From NCBI RefSeq assembly GCF_000367925.1, contig NZ_KB849165.1:67846-107982 (forward strand): DNA of 40,137 nt, written 5' to 3'. The notes beneath the pieces were generated by a model, which searched no databases, was not told the origin of the DNA, and saw only the letters and a program-made list of their open reading frames with translations. The first letter of the stretch is position 1, and each line of letters opens with the position of its first letter. The stretch comes from Acinetobacter bohemicus ANC 3994. Its GTDB lineage: Bacteria; Pseudomonadota; Gammaproteobacteria; Pseudomonadales; Moraxellaceae. The position numbers were made by a program, and so were the translations under genes. Of the stretch, positions 8,679 to 16,546 are shown piece after piece.

Positions 8679-8867
8679 GTGATAAAATCCTTACATCTGA
8701 TATTGATTCCATAGTGCAAAATTCAAAAAACTTAAATCGAGAGATGAAGAGGCTCTGCGCTTAATTGATGCCATTAAACGTGTTGTCTAAATTTTTAATT
8801 TTTATCTTGTAGGTAAAGTACTTAAGTACAATGCCTACAAGACTATGTATTGGATCTGAATAGATTT
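8679..8867. other. Gap with large inverted repeat (8806-8841)
   Basis: CTTGTAGG at 8806-8813 and CCTACAAG at 8834-8841 are perfect inverted repeats enclosing a second palindrome (GTACTTAAGTAC). The feature lies just downstream of the small VOC gene on the minus strand, but no T-run follows on that strand, so it is not a classical terminator. A 28-codon plus-strand frame (8707-8790, ending ALRLIDAIKRVV) resembles the tail of a lost gene but is unidentified. Confidence 0.5.
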
Positions 8868-9407
8868 TTAGTCGGTAATACTCACATTTTTACCGCTTTT
8901 GAGTTCTGCCATACGGTCATTTAACTCACCATCAACATAGTACAGTTCGGTATAGCAGCCTAACTGTTCACGCGTATCAAAATAAGCCCAACGACAGTTA
9001 CCGAAAGGCCCTTCAAAAAAACCGGCCATGGCTTTTTTAATACCTAAATCTTGATAATGCTTTTCTGCGAGAGCATATTCATCTGCATCTTTTTGACGAA
9101 AACCAATATGATGCGGCCCCTTGCCTTTTTCATCCAACCAATCTTTATACACACTGCGCCCACCATCATGGCGTGCCAGTTCAATTAAGGTTTCGCCTGC
9201 AAAACCATAAGCACAGCTAAACTGAAAATCACCGGGTTCACCAAAATATTCTTTTTCGGTTTGGCTTTGAGATAAACCTTCAGCAACATTCCATACTTCT
9301 ACGCCATTGGTTTGAGTAAAAAAATCCATCGCTTGCTGTAAGTCTTCAACGACAAAGCAAATTTGGTCAAAACGTTTACTTAAAATACTGTTAATTGAAT
9401 TTTGCAT
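8868..9407 (-). CDS. Small VOC-superfamily protein (glyoxalase-like), function unknown
   Basis: A 179-residue single-module vicinal-oxygen-chelate protein. Candidate metal ligands are Q in DQICFVV near the start, E in LIELARHDG, H in GPHHIGF and E in CYTELYY, the pattern of glyoxalase and methylmalonyl-CoA epimerase-type members rather than two-domain extradiol dioxygenases. It could be an isomerase or lyase acting on a ring-cleavage intermediate; this is inference from position. The start at 9407 is preferred (GGA upstream and only 16 bp after the ferredoxin stop); the frame extends 22 codons further back but would overlap the ferredoxin gene. Confidence 0.72.
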   Translation of the reverse strand: MQNSINSILSKRFDQICFVVEDLQQAMDFFTQTNGVEVWNVAEGLSQSQTEKEYFGEPGDFQFSCAYGFAGETLIELARHDGGRSVYKDWLDEKGKGPHHIGFRQKDADEYALAEKHYQDLGIKKAMAGFFEGPFGNCRWAYFDTREQLGCYTELYYVDGELNDRMAELKSGKNVSITD

Positions 9408-9423
9408 ATTTATTCCAATCCTA

Positions 9424-9642
9424 TTATACGTTTTCCAAAATACGGAAGCTAATGGCCTGAGCTGGGCAAGCACCCACTAATTCGTGGATTTCATCTTCCC
9501 GTGAAAAATCAACCAAATGTTGTTTTAAGGTTGCGACTTGACTGCCTTGTGGTATTTCAAAAATATCTTCAGACATCAAACACATACCATAACCTTGACA
9601 TTGTTTTGTGTCTAAAATTACTTCAATTTTTTTATCGCTCAT
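9424..9642 (-). CDS. [3Fe-4S]-type ferredoxin of the ring-hydroxylating dioxygenase
   Basis: A 72-residue ferredoxin that should carry electrons from the reductase at 17.6-18.8 kb to the Rieske oxygenase. The cysteines are C15, C21 and C59 (followed by P60). The position that would hold the fourth ligand in a [4Fe-4S] protein is Y18, so a [3Fe-4S] cluster is expected. Such ferredoxins are typical of P450 systems and of actinobacterial phthalate/phenanthrene-type dioxygenases, whereas proteobacterial systems more often use Rieske or plant-type ferredoxins. It sits 44 bp after the beta subunit gene. It is unlikely to serve a P450, since no P450 gene is present. Confidence 0.88.
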   Translation of the reverse strand: MSDKKIEVILDTKQCQGYGMCLMSEDIFEIPQGSQVATLKQHLVDFSREDEIHELVGACPAQAISFRILENV

Positions 9643-9686
9643 GCGCTTTCATCCTTTAAATACGGGTGTCATCAATGACTAAAAAC

Positions 9687-10184
9687 TTATAAAAATACGC
9701 CTAAGTTCGGAGTTCTTAAGACAGCATCAGTCAAAATGGCTTTACGCTTCAGTAAACGTATCCCTTCTGCTGTAATTTTTAAGGTATCTACGCGACGGTA
9801 AGGAATAATATCACCCGCTTCATCATGTCCACGTTGCCGGTACATGATTGAGGCACTATGCACAGTGACTACATCCGCTTGTTCAGTTGCTTCAATCATG
9901 ATGCTGCCAATCAGTCTTAAAGTACGAGATGGTGGAACTTCAGCCCAAGCCTGTCCTGTTGCTAAGCGATCAATACGAGTTTTGATGTGGGCTTTTTTAT
10001 CCAAGATACGATAAGCATCGCCCGGGAATTCATCTTTATAATTATTCATACCAATACGTAACGGCACTTCATAGACAATTTCATCATCTAACAAAGCAAA
10101 CCATTCATCGAAGCGGCGTTCATCTAGTAGCAAGGCTTCATTGGATAAAAAATGGTGAATCTGTTCACGAGAAGCGTAATCCAT
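9687..10184 (-). CDS. Ring-hydroxylating dioxygenase beta subunit
   Basis: The 165-residue small subunit of a Rieske non-heme iron dioxygenase, with an NTF2-like cone fold and a structural role in an alpha3beta3 enzyme. Recognisable features are the N-terminal helix REQIHHFLSNEALLLDERRFDEW, then DDEIVYEVPLR, the central TRIDRL and PPSRTLRLI strands, and the C-terminal RKAILTDAVLRTPNLGVFL. Its ATG overlaps the stop codon of the alpha subunit gene (TAATG), implying translational coupling and a fixed stoichiometry. It carries no metal site of its own. Confidence 0.93.
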   Translation of the reverse strand: MDYASREQIHHFLSNEALLLDERRFDEWFALLDDEIVYEVPLRIGMNNYKDEFPGDAYRILDKKAHIKTRIDRLATGQAWAEVPPSRTLRLIGSIMIEATEQADVVTVHSASIMYRQRGHDEAGDIIPYRRVDTLKITAEGIRLLKRKAILTDAVLRTPNLGVFL

Positions 10185-11611
10185 TAGGCAACTCCTTTTT
10201 CTGGTTCTGCATTTAATTCAGCTTGTACTTCTGGGTCAGCACTGCACTTCACTGCAACTTTTTTACCATCACGCATTTCTTTCAACCAACGTCGCCAAAA
10301 TTCAATTTGACAATATTCGCCATAAATTGATGGATGGAATTCACCGGGACCCGTCCAACTTGGATCTTTACCCGTTTGTTTTTGGCTATAGTGCAAATTC
10401 ACTTGCTCTTTACGTAACCATGGGCTTTGTGCACCTTTGGCAATGCCTTCCCAAACAGCAGTATCATCCGCTTCAAAAATCCCACCTGAACCAAAGGCAT
10501 ACTGACCAGCCGCATAAGCTTTTTCAGCATATTCATCAGGGACGAAAGCAAATTCAAACTCATAGTTCCAAAGCTCCATCACCCCAGGTGATACAGGTTG
10601 CCACATACGAATATTGGTAAATGGAATTGGCATTTCACCCGGTGCTGGCGGATGCGGTAAACGCATATAACTAAAATTTGGGAAAATCGTACCAATAGTA
10701 GGAGGCACATCACGAATCATTTTAATTTGTGTTTCATCAAGGTGACTTAAATCAAACTGTGCCTGAATCTCTGGTGGATAACCCCAATTTGGTAAAGGCA
10801 CACCAATCATTTCAGATAAATTGTGTCCAATAAAACTGTTGCCATGACCAAAATCATAACCAGATGCATGGGTACTCACTTGATTCACACTTGGAATAAA
10901 ACCGGCACCTGCAGCTGACATATGGGCTGTACTCACATGGTAGGCATCACCACAGAAGTTTTCTGCACCACTTTTCCAGTCTGCTTTGACTTGAAAACGT
11001 TCTGGTTCTTTGAGTAATTTGACACCATCTGGATGAATACCGAAAATCGCATCAAGTGCCCACAAAGAGTCACCTAAATATTCACGTAGCGGTGGAACAT
11101 CTGCATTTAGGCTCGCAAAAATAAAGCCATAAATGCTTTCAACTTTAGCCGCACGCAGTAAGCCCCATTCTTTGGCATCAAGTTTGCCGCCATATGCATC
11201 TTTCATATGCGGGGCACCCATCCAATCGCCATTATTTTTATAAACCCAACCATGATATGGGCATTTGAAACTAGATGCATTACCACGATCGGTATGACAC
11301 ACTTCCGTACCACGATGACGACAATGATTGAGTAAGACATTAATTTTGTCTTCACTGTCACGCGTCACAATGACTTTATCTAAACCTAAGCGACGTAGAA
11401 CAAAATCCCCTTTATTAGGAATTTCAGTTTCATGTGCAACGAAAATCCAGTTACGGGTATAAATGCGTTCCATTTCGGCACGAAACACCGCTTCATCATT
11501 AAAAATATCAATTGGGAGAAAACCTTGATTGATACTTTCTTCTACTCGGTCACATAAGTGATCGACATATTCTTCATCGGTTCCTGATGACACTTGAATA
11601 TACTTAAACAT
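10184..11611 (-). CDS. Rieske-type aromatic ring-hydroxylating dioxygenase alpha subunit
   Basis: The catalytic subunit (475 residues), expected to add both atoms of O2 to an aromatic ring and form a cis-dihydrodiol in the cytoplasm. The Rieske [2Fe-2S] ligands are C97, H99, C117 and H120. The mononuclear iron site is ENFCGDAYHVSTAH (H225, H230), with the bridging aspartate D222 and an iron-ligand acid at 382/383 (FEADDTAVWE). A very strong ribosome site (GGAGGAG, 8 bases) precedes the ATG. The gene is followed by beta subunit and [3Fe-4S] ferredoxin genes; the reductase gene lies about 6 kb upstream. The substrate cannot be read from the sequence; general style and ferredoxin type recall phthalate/PAH dioxygenases. 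Confidence 0.94.
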   Translation of the reverse strand: MFKYIQVSSGTDEEYVDHLCDRVEESINQGFLPIDIFNDEAVFRAEMERIYTRNWIFVAHETEIPNKGDFVLRRLGLDKVIVTRDSEDKINVLLNHCRHRGTEVCHTDRGNASSFKCPYHGWVYKNNGDWMGAPHMKDAYGGKLDAKEWGLLRAAKVESIYGFIFASLNADVPPLREYLGDSLWALDAIFGIHPDGVKLLKEPERFQVKADWKSGAENFCGDAYHVSTAHMSAAGAGFIPSVNQVSTHASGYDFGHGNSFIGHNLSEMIGVPLPNWGYPPEIQAQFDLSHLDETQIKMIRDVPPTIGTIFPNFSYMRLPHPPAPGEMPIPFTNIRMWQPVSPGVMELWNYEFEFAFVPDEYAEKAYAAGQYAFGSGGIFEADDTAVWEGIAKGAQSPWLRKEQVNLHYSQKQTGKDPSWTGPGEFHPSIYGEYCQIEFWRRWLKEMRDGKKVAVKCSADPEVQAELNAEPEKGVA

Positions 11612-11751
11612 GTGGAAATCTCCTCCATAAGAGCATTTGTATTTGGCGCTATAGGTGTGACCTAGCTGTAATACAAGTGAGCCTCCTATCTAACCTGTAT
11701 TTACGCCAACACACTTATGTGGCTATTTTTCCTTATCTTCCTTTAAGAAGA

Positions 11752-12696
11752 TTAGCTTGCTTTTTTCACAGGACCATTAAATGGGGCCCAATTTTTATCT
11801 TTAAATTCAAGTAAATAAGCTTGTGCATTATCTTCATGCAGTGGCAATTCACGTGGTACCCAATTTTCATCGAGTTGATCCATATCTGCGTCATATTCAA
11901 AACGGCAGCCTAATGGGCCATCAAAATACCAAAACCAGTTTGAACCCAAGCCGTGACGACCAGGTCCCCAGAAACTTTGATGCCCTAATTTTTGAAAACG
12001 GTTGCCAGCAAGCATTAATTCACTTGGACCGGCCAAGTGAAATGAAATATGTTCTACACCTTTAATATGAGCAGGTGCTTGAATTAAAAATAATGAATGA
12101 TGATCTGTGGTGCCACCTGCACGCAAGAAAGGGCCTCCACCTAAACGGTCACTAACACGAAAGCCTAAACGATCGACATAAAATTTTTCAGCTTGCGCCA
12201 CATCTGGTACAAATACAGCCAAATGGGCTATGGTACGTGGGTAAATTTCAGCATCTTGATTGACGCCTAATTCATTGTAAGATCGTTGATGCGGTGCACC
12301 GGGTGCATTAATTTTTTCTACAGGCAGATTTAACTCACGGCGTTTTGAAATTTGAAAACCAATTCTGATTTCAGAGTCATCATGACTTTCTAAAGCGCCA
12401 TCAGCCAGTACAAGTACTTGACGATCTTTGCTTAATTCTGCATGCACAGCATCTAAAGCCGCTTGGTCTTTTACTGCATAAATCATTTTACGAAGCTGGC
12501 TGATGGAGTCTGACTTTTGCGGCAAACTTTCATCTTCAGTCGCTGCAATATAAATTCCCGATCCATCTAAAGTTTCAAAGTAGTGACCTGACTCTTCAGT
12601 CAGGGCTTCTTTTAAACCAAAGTCTTTTACAAATTTAATGGAAGCAGCTAAATCATTTGCTCCAAAAATCAGTTTTTCTACACCTAGAATATTCAT
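11752..12696 (-). CDS. Type I extradiol ring-cleavage dioxygenase (VOC family)
   Basis: A two-domain vicinal-oxygen-chelate dioxygenase of 314 residues that should open a catechol ring next to the hydroxyls. The C-terminal domain holds the Fe(II) ligands H158 (IAHLAVFV), H216 (VEHISFH) and E267 (CRFEYDAD). HH at 199-200 and the GPGRHGLGSNWFWYF segment supply active-site residues. The first ATG (12702) is one base from AGGAG, while the second (12696) is at 7 bases, so the latter is the likely start. It is clearly paralogous to the enzyme at 19821-20795 along the whole length. It probably acts on the product of either the Rieske or the FAD monooxygenase route. Confidence 0.9.
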   Translation of the reverse strand: MNILGVEKLIFGANDLAASIKFVKDFGLKEALTEESGHYFETLDGSGIYIAATEDESLPQKSDSISQLRKMIYAVKDQAALDAVHAELSKDRQVLVLADGALESHDDSEIRIGFQISKRRELNLPVEKINAPGAPHQRSYNELGVNQDAEIYPRTIAHLAVFVPDVAQAEKFYVDRLGFRVSDRLGGGPFLRAGGTTDHHSLFLIQAPAHIKGVEHISFHLAGPSELMLAGNRFQKLGHQSFWGPGRHGLGSNWFWYFDGPLGCRFEYDADMDQLDENWVPRELPLHEDNAQAYLLEFKDKNWAPFNGPVKKAS

Positions 12697-12787
12697 ATCC
12701 ATACTCCTGTGAATCCATCCTCGGATTGCACTATCCTATATTTTTGTTCTATTCCATGATTAAAATAGAGCTTCGCTTCTTCCCAAA

Positions 12788-12842
12788 CCTACTATTCGAT
12801 GTTCACCATTGTGTAGGCAACCAAACTAATCCGAATAGTAGG
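12788..12842. repeat. 11-bp inverted repeat in the gap before the extradiol gene
   Basis: CCTACTATTCG (12788-12798) and CGAATAGTAGG (12832-12842) are exact inverted repeats 33 bases apart. They lie between the aldehyde dehydrogenase stop and the extradiol dioxygenase start on the minus strand. No T-run follows, so they could be a regulatory or mRNA-processing structure, or the ends of a tiny mobile element. Confidence 0.6.
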
Positions 12843-12865
12843 AATACCGCTAATTGACTATTGAC

Positions 12866-14359
12866 TTAGCCTGTGAGCAATCCGTCCCAGCACATGTACT
12901 TTATTTCAAGAAATTCATCGATACCATAATGTGAGCCTTCACGACCTAAACCGCTTTGTTTTACCCCACCAAATGGTGCAATTTCATTAGAAATCAGTCC
13001 GGTATTAATACCAATCATGCCTGCCTCTAAAGCTTCAGCTGTGTTCCAGATGCGGGCTGCATTTTGGCTATATAAATAAGCAGCTAAGCCAAAATCAGTA
13101 TTATTCGCTTGAAAAATCACCTCACCATCATCTTTAAAACGAATTAAAGGTGCTATAGGTCCAAAGGTTTCTTCTTGGGTAATAGCCATTTCAGCAGTTA
13201 CATTCGCCAATACTGTCGGTTGAAAGAAGAATCCACCTAAGTCGCTACGTTGACCGCCACAAAGGACAGTTGCACCATGTTGAACAGCATCAGCAATGTG
13301 TGATTCGACTTTTTCAACTGCATTTAAGTCAATTAAAGGACCTTGCTCTATACCTTCATCTAAACCATTACCAACCTTTAAGGTTGCAACTTTTGCAGCT
13401 AAACGTTTTGAAAACTCATCATAAATGCCATCTTGTACATAAATACGATTGGCACTGATACACGCTTGACCTGTATTACGGAATTTAGATGCCATGACAC
13501 CGTCAACGGCGCGTTCTAAATCTGCATCATCAAACACAATAGAAGGTGCATTGCCGCCCAATTCCATTGAACATTTCTTAATGGTTAATGCAGATTGCTC
13601 AAGTAAAGTACGTCCAACCTCTGTTGAACCTGTAAATGTGATTTTACGAATAAGTGGGTGTGAGGTTAAAATCCCACCAATAATTCGTGTGTCATTTCCT
13701 GTAAGTACACTGAACACACCATCAGGTACACCTGCACGGCGGGCAAGTTCAGCCAAAGCCAGTGCTGTTAATGGCGTTTGACTGGCTGGTTTAACCACCA
13801 TCGTACATCCCGCAGCTAAAGCAGGACCTGCTTTACGGGTAATCATCGCTGCTGGAAAATTCCACGGTGTAATGGCTGCACAGACACCAATCGGTTGTTT
13901 CAAAACGACGATGCGCTGACCATCTTTGGGTGCAGGCAATACATCACCACGGATTCGTTTTGCTTCTTCAGCAAACCATTGTAAAAATGAAGATGCATAA
14001 TCCATTTCACCACGTGCTTCAGACAAAGGTTTGCCTTCTTCCAACGTAATTAAGGTGGCTAAATCTTCTTTGTGCTCTACCACCAACTGATACCAACGAT
14101 GAATAATTTCATAACGCTGTTTAGCTGTGGTTTTGCGCCATTTTTCAAATGCTGCTTGTGCAGATTGAATCGCTAGTTCAGTTTCTTCTTCCTTGCAACG
14201 TGGAAGTTCAACTAGAACTTCACCCGTCGCTGGATTTTTGAGGCTGTATTTACCATGAGTGGTTTCATTCAACCACTGCCCATTTATGAATGCACCAGTA
14301 CGCCACAATGTTTTCTCTTTTAAAAGATTTTCTGGATTTGGACTTGCAAAACTATTCAT
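12866..14359 (-). CDS. NAD(P)-dependent aldehyde dehydrogenase, GabD-like
   Basis: A 497-residue aldehyde dehydrogenase that oxidises an aldehyde to its acid. N167 (TPWNFPAAM), K190 (VVKPASQ), E266 (MELGGN) and the catalytic C300 (NTGQACIS) are all present. The overall style (ITRKAGPALAAGCTMV and the C-terminal SGLGREGSHYGI) is that of succinate-semialdehyde dehydrogenases. It lies 11 bp after the aldolase gene, so it most likely oxidises the aldehyde released by that aldolase. In naphthalene-type pathways this place is taken by salicylaldehyde dehydrogenase, so a small aliphatic semialdehyde or an aromatic aldehyde are both possible. Confidence 0.9.
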   Translation of the reverse strand: MNSFASPNPENLLKEKTLWRTGAFINGQWLNETTHGKYSLKNPATGEVLVELPRCKEEETELAIQSAQAAFEKWRKTTAKQRYEIIHRWYQLVVEHKEDLATLITLEEGKPLSEARGEMDYASSFLQWFAEEAKRIRGDVLPAPKDGQRIVVLKQPIGVCAAITPWNFPAAMITRKAGPALAAGCTMVVKPASQTPLTALALAELARRAGVPDGVFSVLTGNDTRIIGGILTSHPLIRKITFTGSTEVGRTLLEQSALTIKKCSMELGGNAPSIVFDDADLERAVDGVMASKFRNTGQACISANRIYVQDGIYDEFSKRLAAKVATLKVGNGLDEGIEQGPLIDLNAVEKVESHIADAVQHGATVLCGGQRSDLGGFFFQPTVLANVTAEMAITQEETFGPIAPLIRFKDDGEVIFQANNTDFGLAAYLYSQNAARIWNTAEALEAGMIGINTGLISNEIAPFGGVKQSGLGREGSHYGIDEFLEIKYMCWDGLLTG

Positions 14360-14370
14360 AATTCATCACC

Positions 14371-15390
14371 TCACTCAGGGAAACGACCAACGAGGAATTG
14401 ACTATCTGGATCATCTGTACATGGTAGACCTGAAGCGACTAAGCCTTGGCGTAGAACTTTCATCATACGGTCTGGAATACGTGCTACTGGTGCACGAAGT
14501 GGACCACCATTAAAACCTGCTAACCAATCCATATATTTCCAATGTGCGCGGTTAATATAATTTGAACCTGGCATGTATGCACCTGTTGCTGCACCCACTG
14601 CGCCACGTGCAGGTTGTGCTTGCCAATACAATTTCATTGCTTCGTCAAAATTTCCCTTGCGTGCATTGTCGAATGTTTTTGGAAAATGATCACCCATCCA
14701 TTGCGTATAACTGGTTCCTGAGAATTGCATATCCATGTAACGTAATAATGGAATCACATCACTTTCAATTGGACACGTCACTACAATTTGATCATTAAAA
14801 CGTTCATAGCTGTCAATTAAACCCGCAATATGAGGAAAACCTTGTTCAGCTTTCAACGATGCAACGTTTGGACAATCATCAATTAAACGCTGAATCAGCT
14901 CTGGTGACATACCTTGTGGATGAACACGTTCAAAGCCCCAAAGTGGAATTGCAAATAACATCACTGCAAGATCTGTAGCATCACAAAATGCTTTAGTGTA
15001 ATCGTAAATTTCTTGTTCTGAAGTTGGCCAAAAGTTTGATGGATAAGACAATAAAACAATGTCTGCACCCGCTTTTTCAGCCAGTTTTACTGCATGGATA
15101 TTTTCTTCGAGGGTGCCAAAACCTGCATGGAAGAATAAGCCAAGCTTGTCGCCTGCTTGATCTTTTGCCCAAGCTGTAAACTGAGCATTTTCTTCAGGGG
15201 TAATCGCGACTTCAGTACAGAGCAAGGTATAGTTATAGCCAAGATCAATGACTTTTTGAATATCGTGACGAATACCTTTTTCATTTAAACGGGTTAAATC
15301 TTGGCTATAACTTGGGATAGTCACAGATGAACAGCCTTTTAAGTATTCTTTTGCCCAAGCACGTGCGTCTTCACGCTTATAATTTGCCAT
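14371..15390 (-). CDS. DapA-superfamily hydratase-aldolase (NahE/PhdG-like)
   Basis: A 339-residue class I aldolase barrel of the dihydrodipicolinate synthase superfamily. The Schiff-base lysine is K180 in NVASLKAEQGF, and TEVAITPEE near 59-67 forms part of the active site. The long form and its position before an aldehyde dehydrogenase match trans-benzylidenepyruvate hydratase-aldolases, which split an unsaturated 2-oxo acid to pyruvate and an aldehyde. A lysine-biosynthesis role is unlikely in this context. AAGGA precedes the start at 15390, and the gap to the next gene is 11 bp. The exact substrate is inferred, not seen. Confidence 0.85.
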   Translation of the reverse strand: MANYKREDARAWAKEYLKGCSSVTIPSYSQDLTRLNEKGIRHDIQKVIDLGYNYTLLCTEVAITPEENAQFTAWAKDQAGDKLGLFFHAGFGTLEENIHAVKLAEKAGADIVLLSYPSNFWPTSEQEIYDYTKAFCDATDLAVMLFAIPLWGFERVHPQGMSPELIQRLIDDCPNVASLKAEQGFPHIAGLIDSYERFNDQIVVTCPIESDVIPLLRYMDMQFSGTSYTQWMGDHFPKTFDNARKGNFDEAMKLYWQAQPARGAVGAATGAYMPGSNYINRAHWKYMDWLAGFNGGPLRAPVARIPDRMMKVLRQGLVASGLPCTDDPDSQFLVGRFPE

Positions 15391-15439
15391 GTTAAATATC
15401 CTTTCTTGTAGAGTCTGTCTTTAAAATTAAATATGTTGA

Positions 15440-16441
15440 TTATCGATCAATGGTGACAATGCTTTCAGGCATATCTTGAAATAACGATTCAAGCTTGGCA
15501 TTTCGTAGCAGCATTTCAGCGGTAACTATGTCCTGCAATGCTGAACCCACTGATTTATAGATCAGAATATCTTCTGGATTTTTTCGTGCGGTAATGTTGT
15601 TTGAAACAACGTCAGCCAATGACACAGTCTTACTGGCAAGATCATCCCCAATGGCTTGAACAGCTAAAGCATCACCTGTTTCATGCAATACTTCTTCTGG
15701 CATATCAGCCACAATTAAAGTTGCACGTTGCATAGTCTCTACATCCAATTCACGTTGCTCTGGCAATGTAGAACTTACTGAAACAATGGTCATACCTGGT
15801 TCTAGCCAAGCTGCATTGAATACTGGAGACTCATCTTTACTACGTGATGCACAGATCACCACATTGGCACCCGCAACGGCTTCTTCCGCACTGGCAACAG
15901 CCAAGATGTCTAAGTCATACAAATTTTGAAAAGTTTCAGCAAATTTTTCACGATTGGCTTGGGTTGGACTAAAGACTCGGACACGTTGTACACGTCCAGT
16001 TGCATTCAAAGCATGTAAATGACCACGTGCTACAGCACCTGAACCAATAATGGCGATATCTAATTTATCTTGAGCAGCCAAGGCATTCACTGCAACAGCA
16101 GAACTCGCGGCAGTTCGAATGTCGGTAATACGATTACCATCAATCAAAGCAGCCAAACGCATAGTTTCTTGATCAAACAGTGAAATAAGATAACTGGCTT
16201 TTTTATTTTTTGGGCTAGCTGCAATCAATTTACAGCCCATATACTCTTTAGAAGGTGAAACAGCACAAAGGCTACGCAACCAAAAACCTTCACCTCGCGC
16301 CATGGTACGTGGTGGCACCATAGTCGCAGTAACAGGTTGAGCATAAGCCTCGGTCAAAGCCGTAATGACATCAGACCAGTTAGCCAAGCGGCCAACATTC
16401 TCATCATTAATAAAAATCGTGGTGTGGTGTGAGTTGTTCAC
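15440..16441 (-). CDS. Ornithine cyclodeaminase / mu-crystallin family protein
   Basis: A 333-residue NAD(P)-binding protein. The Rossmann motif GSGAVARGHLHAL (about 132-144) follows the family block KLIAASPKNKKASYL and the DIRTAASSAVAV segment. Members include ornithine cyclodeaminase, ketimine reductases and alanine/imine dehydrogenases; I cannot tell which reaction applies. It starts with GTG at 16441, supported by AAGGAG 7 bases upstream; an overlapping ATG is out of frame. It is the first gene of the leftward oxygenase operon and follows a predicted LysR-type operator by about 80 bp, so it is likely co-regulated. An amine or imine intermediate in the pathway would explain its presence. 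Confidence 0.85.
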   Translation of the reverse strand: MNNSHHTTIFINDENVGRLANWSDVITALTEAYAQPVTATMVPPRTMARGEGFWLRSLCAVSPSKEYMGCKLIAASPKNKKASYLISLFDQETMRLAALIDGNRITDIRTAASSAVAVNALAAQDKLDIAIIGSGAVARGHLHALNATGRVQRVRVFSPTQANREKFAETFQNLYDLDILAVASAEEAVAGANVVICASRSKDESPVFNAAWLEPGMTIVSVSSTLPEQRELDVETMQRATLIVADMPEEVLHETGDALAVQAIGDDLASKTVSLADVVSNNITARKNPEDILIYKSVGSALQDIVTAEMLLRNAKLESLFQDMPESIVTIDR

Positions 16442-16518
16442 ATCCGAACTCCTTTTCAGCGTTATTTTTACAATCTACTGATTAGGAGGAGTCGGAGCTA
16501 GAGTTGAAATCGAAAATC

Positions 16519-16543
16519 AGATATCTCTTAAATGGATAGCTTG
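16519..16543. promoter_or_regulatory. Putative LysR-type operator A
   Basis: CAGATAT, 11 bases, ATAGCTT. It lies 78-102 bp upstream of the cyclodeaminase-family gene start and directly after the LysR stop codon. The T-N11-A dyad matches four other sites in the window. Confidence 0.7.
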
Positions 16544-16546
16544 AGC

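Noticed and set aside
9408..9473. N-terminal extension of the small VOC protein
   Set aside because: It overlaps the end of the ferredoxin gene and has no family similarity; the internal ATG at 9407 fits better.
11612..11751. A sixth LysR-type operator before the Rieske alpha gene (GCGCTAT, 11 bases, AGCTGTA)
   Set aside because: The second arm does not keep ATA at the right spacing, so the match is not better than chance by eye.
12728..12756. A LysR-type site before the extradiol gene (GCACTAT followed by CCTATATTTTT)
   Set aside because: The left arm resembles operator D but the right arm is missing.
12866..15390. Calling the island a naphthalene (nah) pathway
   Set aside because: The NahE-like aldolase, aldehyde dehydrogenase and flavin hydroxylases are suggestive, but there is no NahD-type isomerase, the ferredoxin is of another type, and the dehydrogenase resembles GabD.
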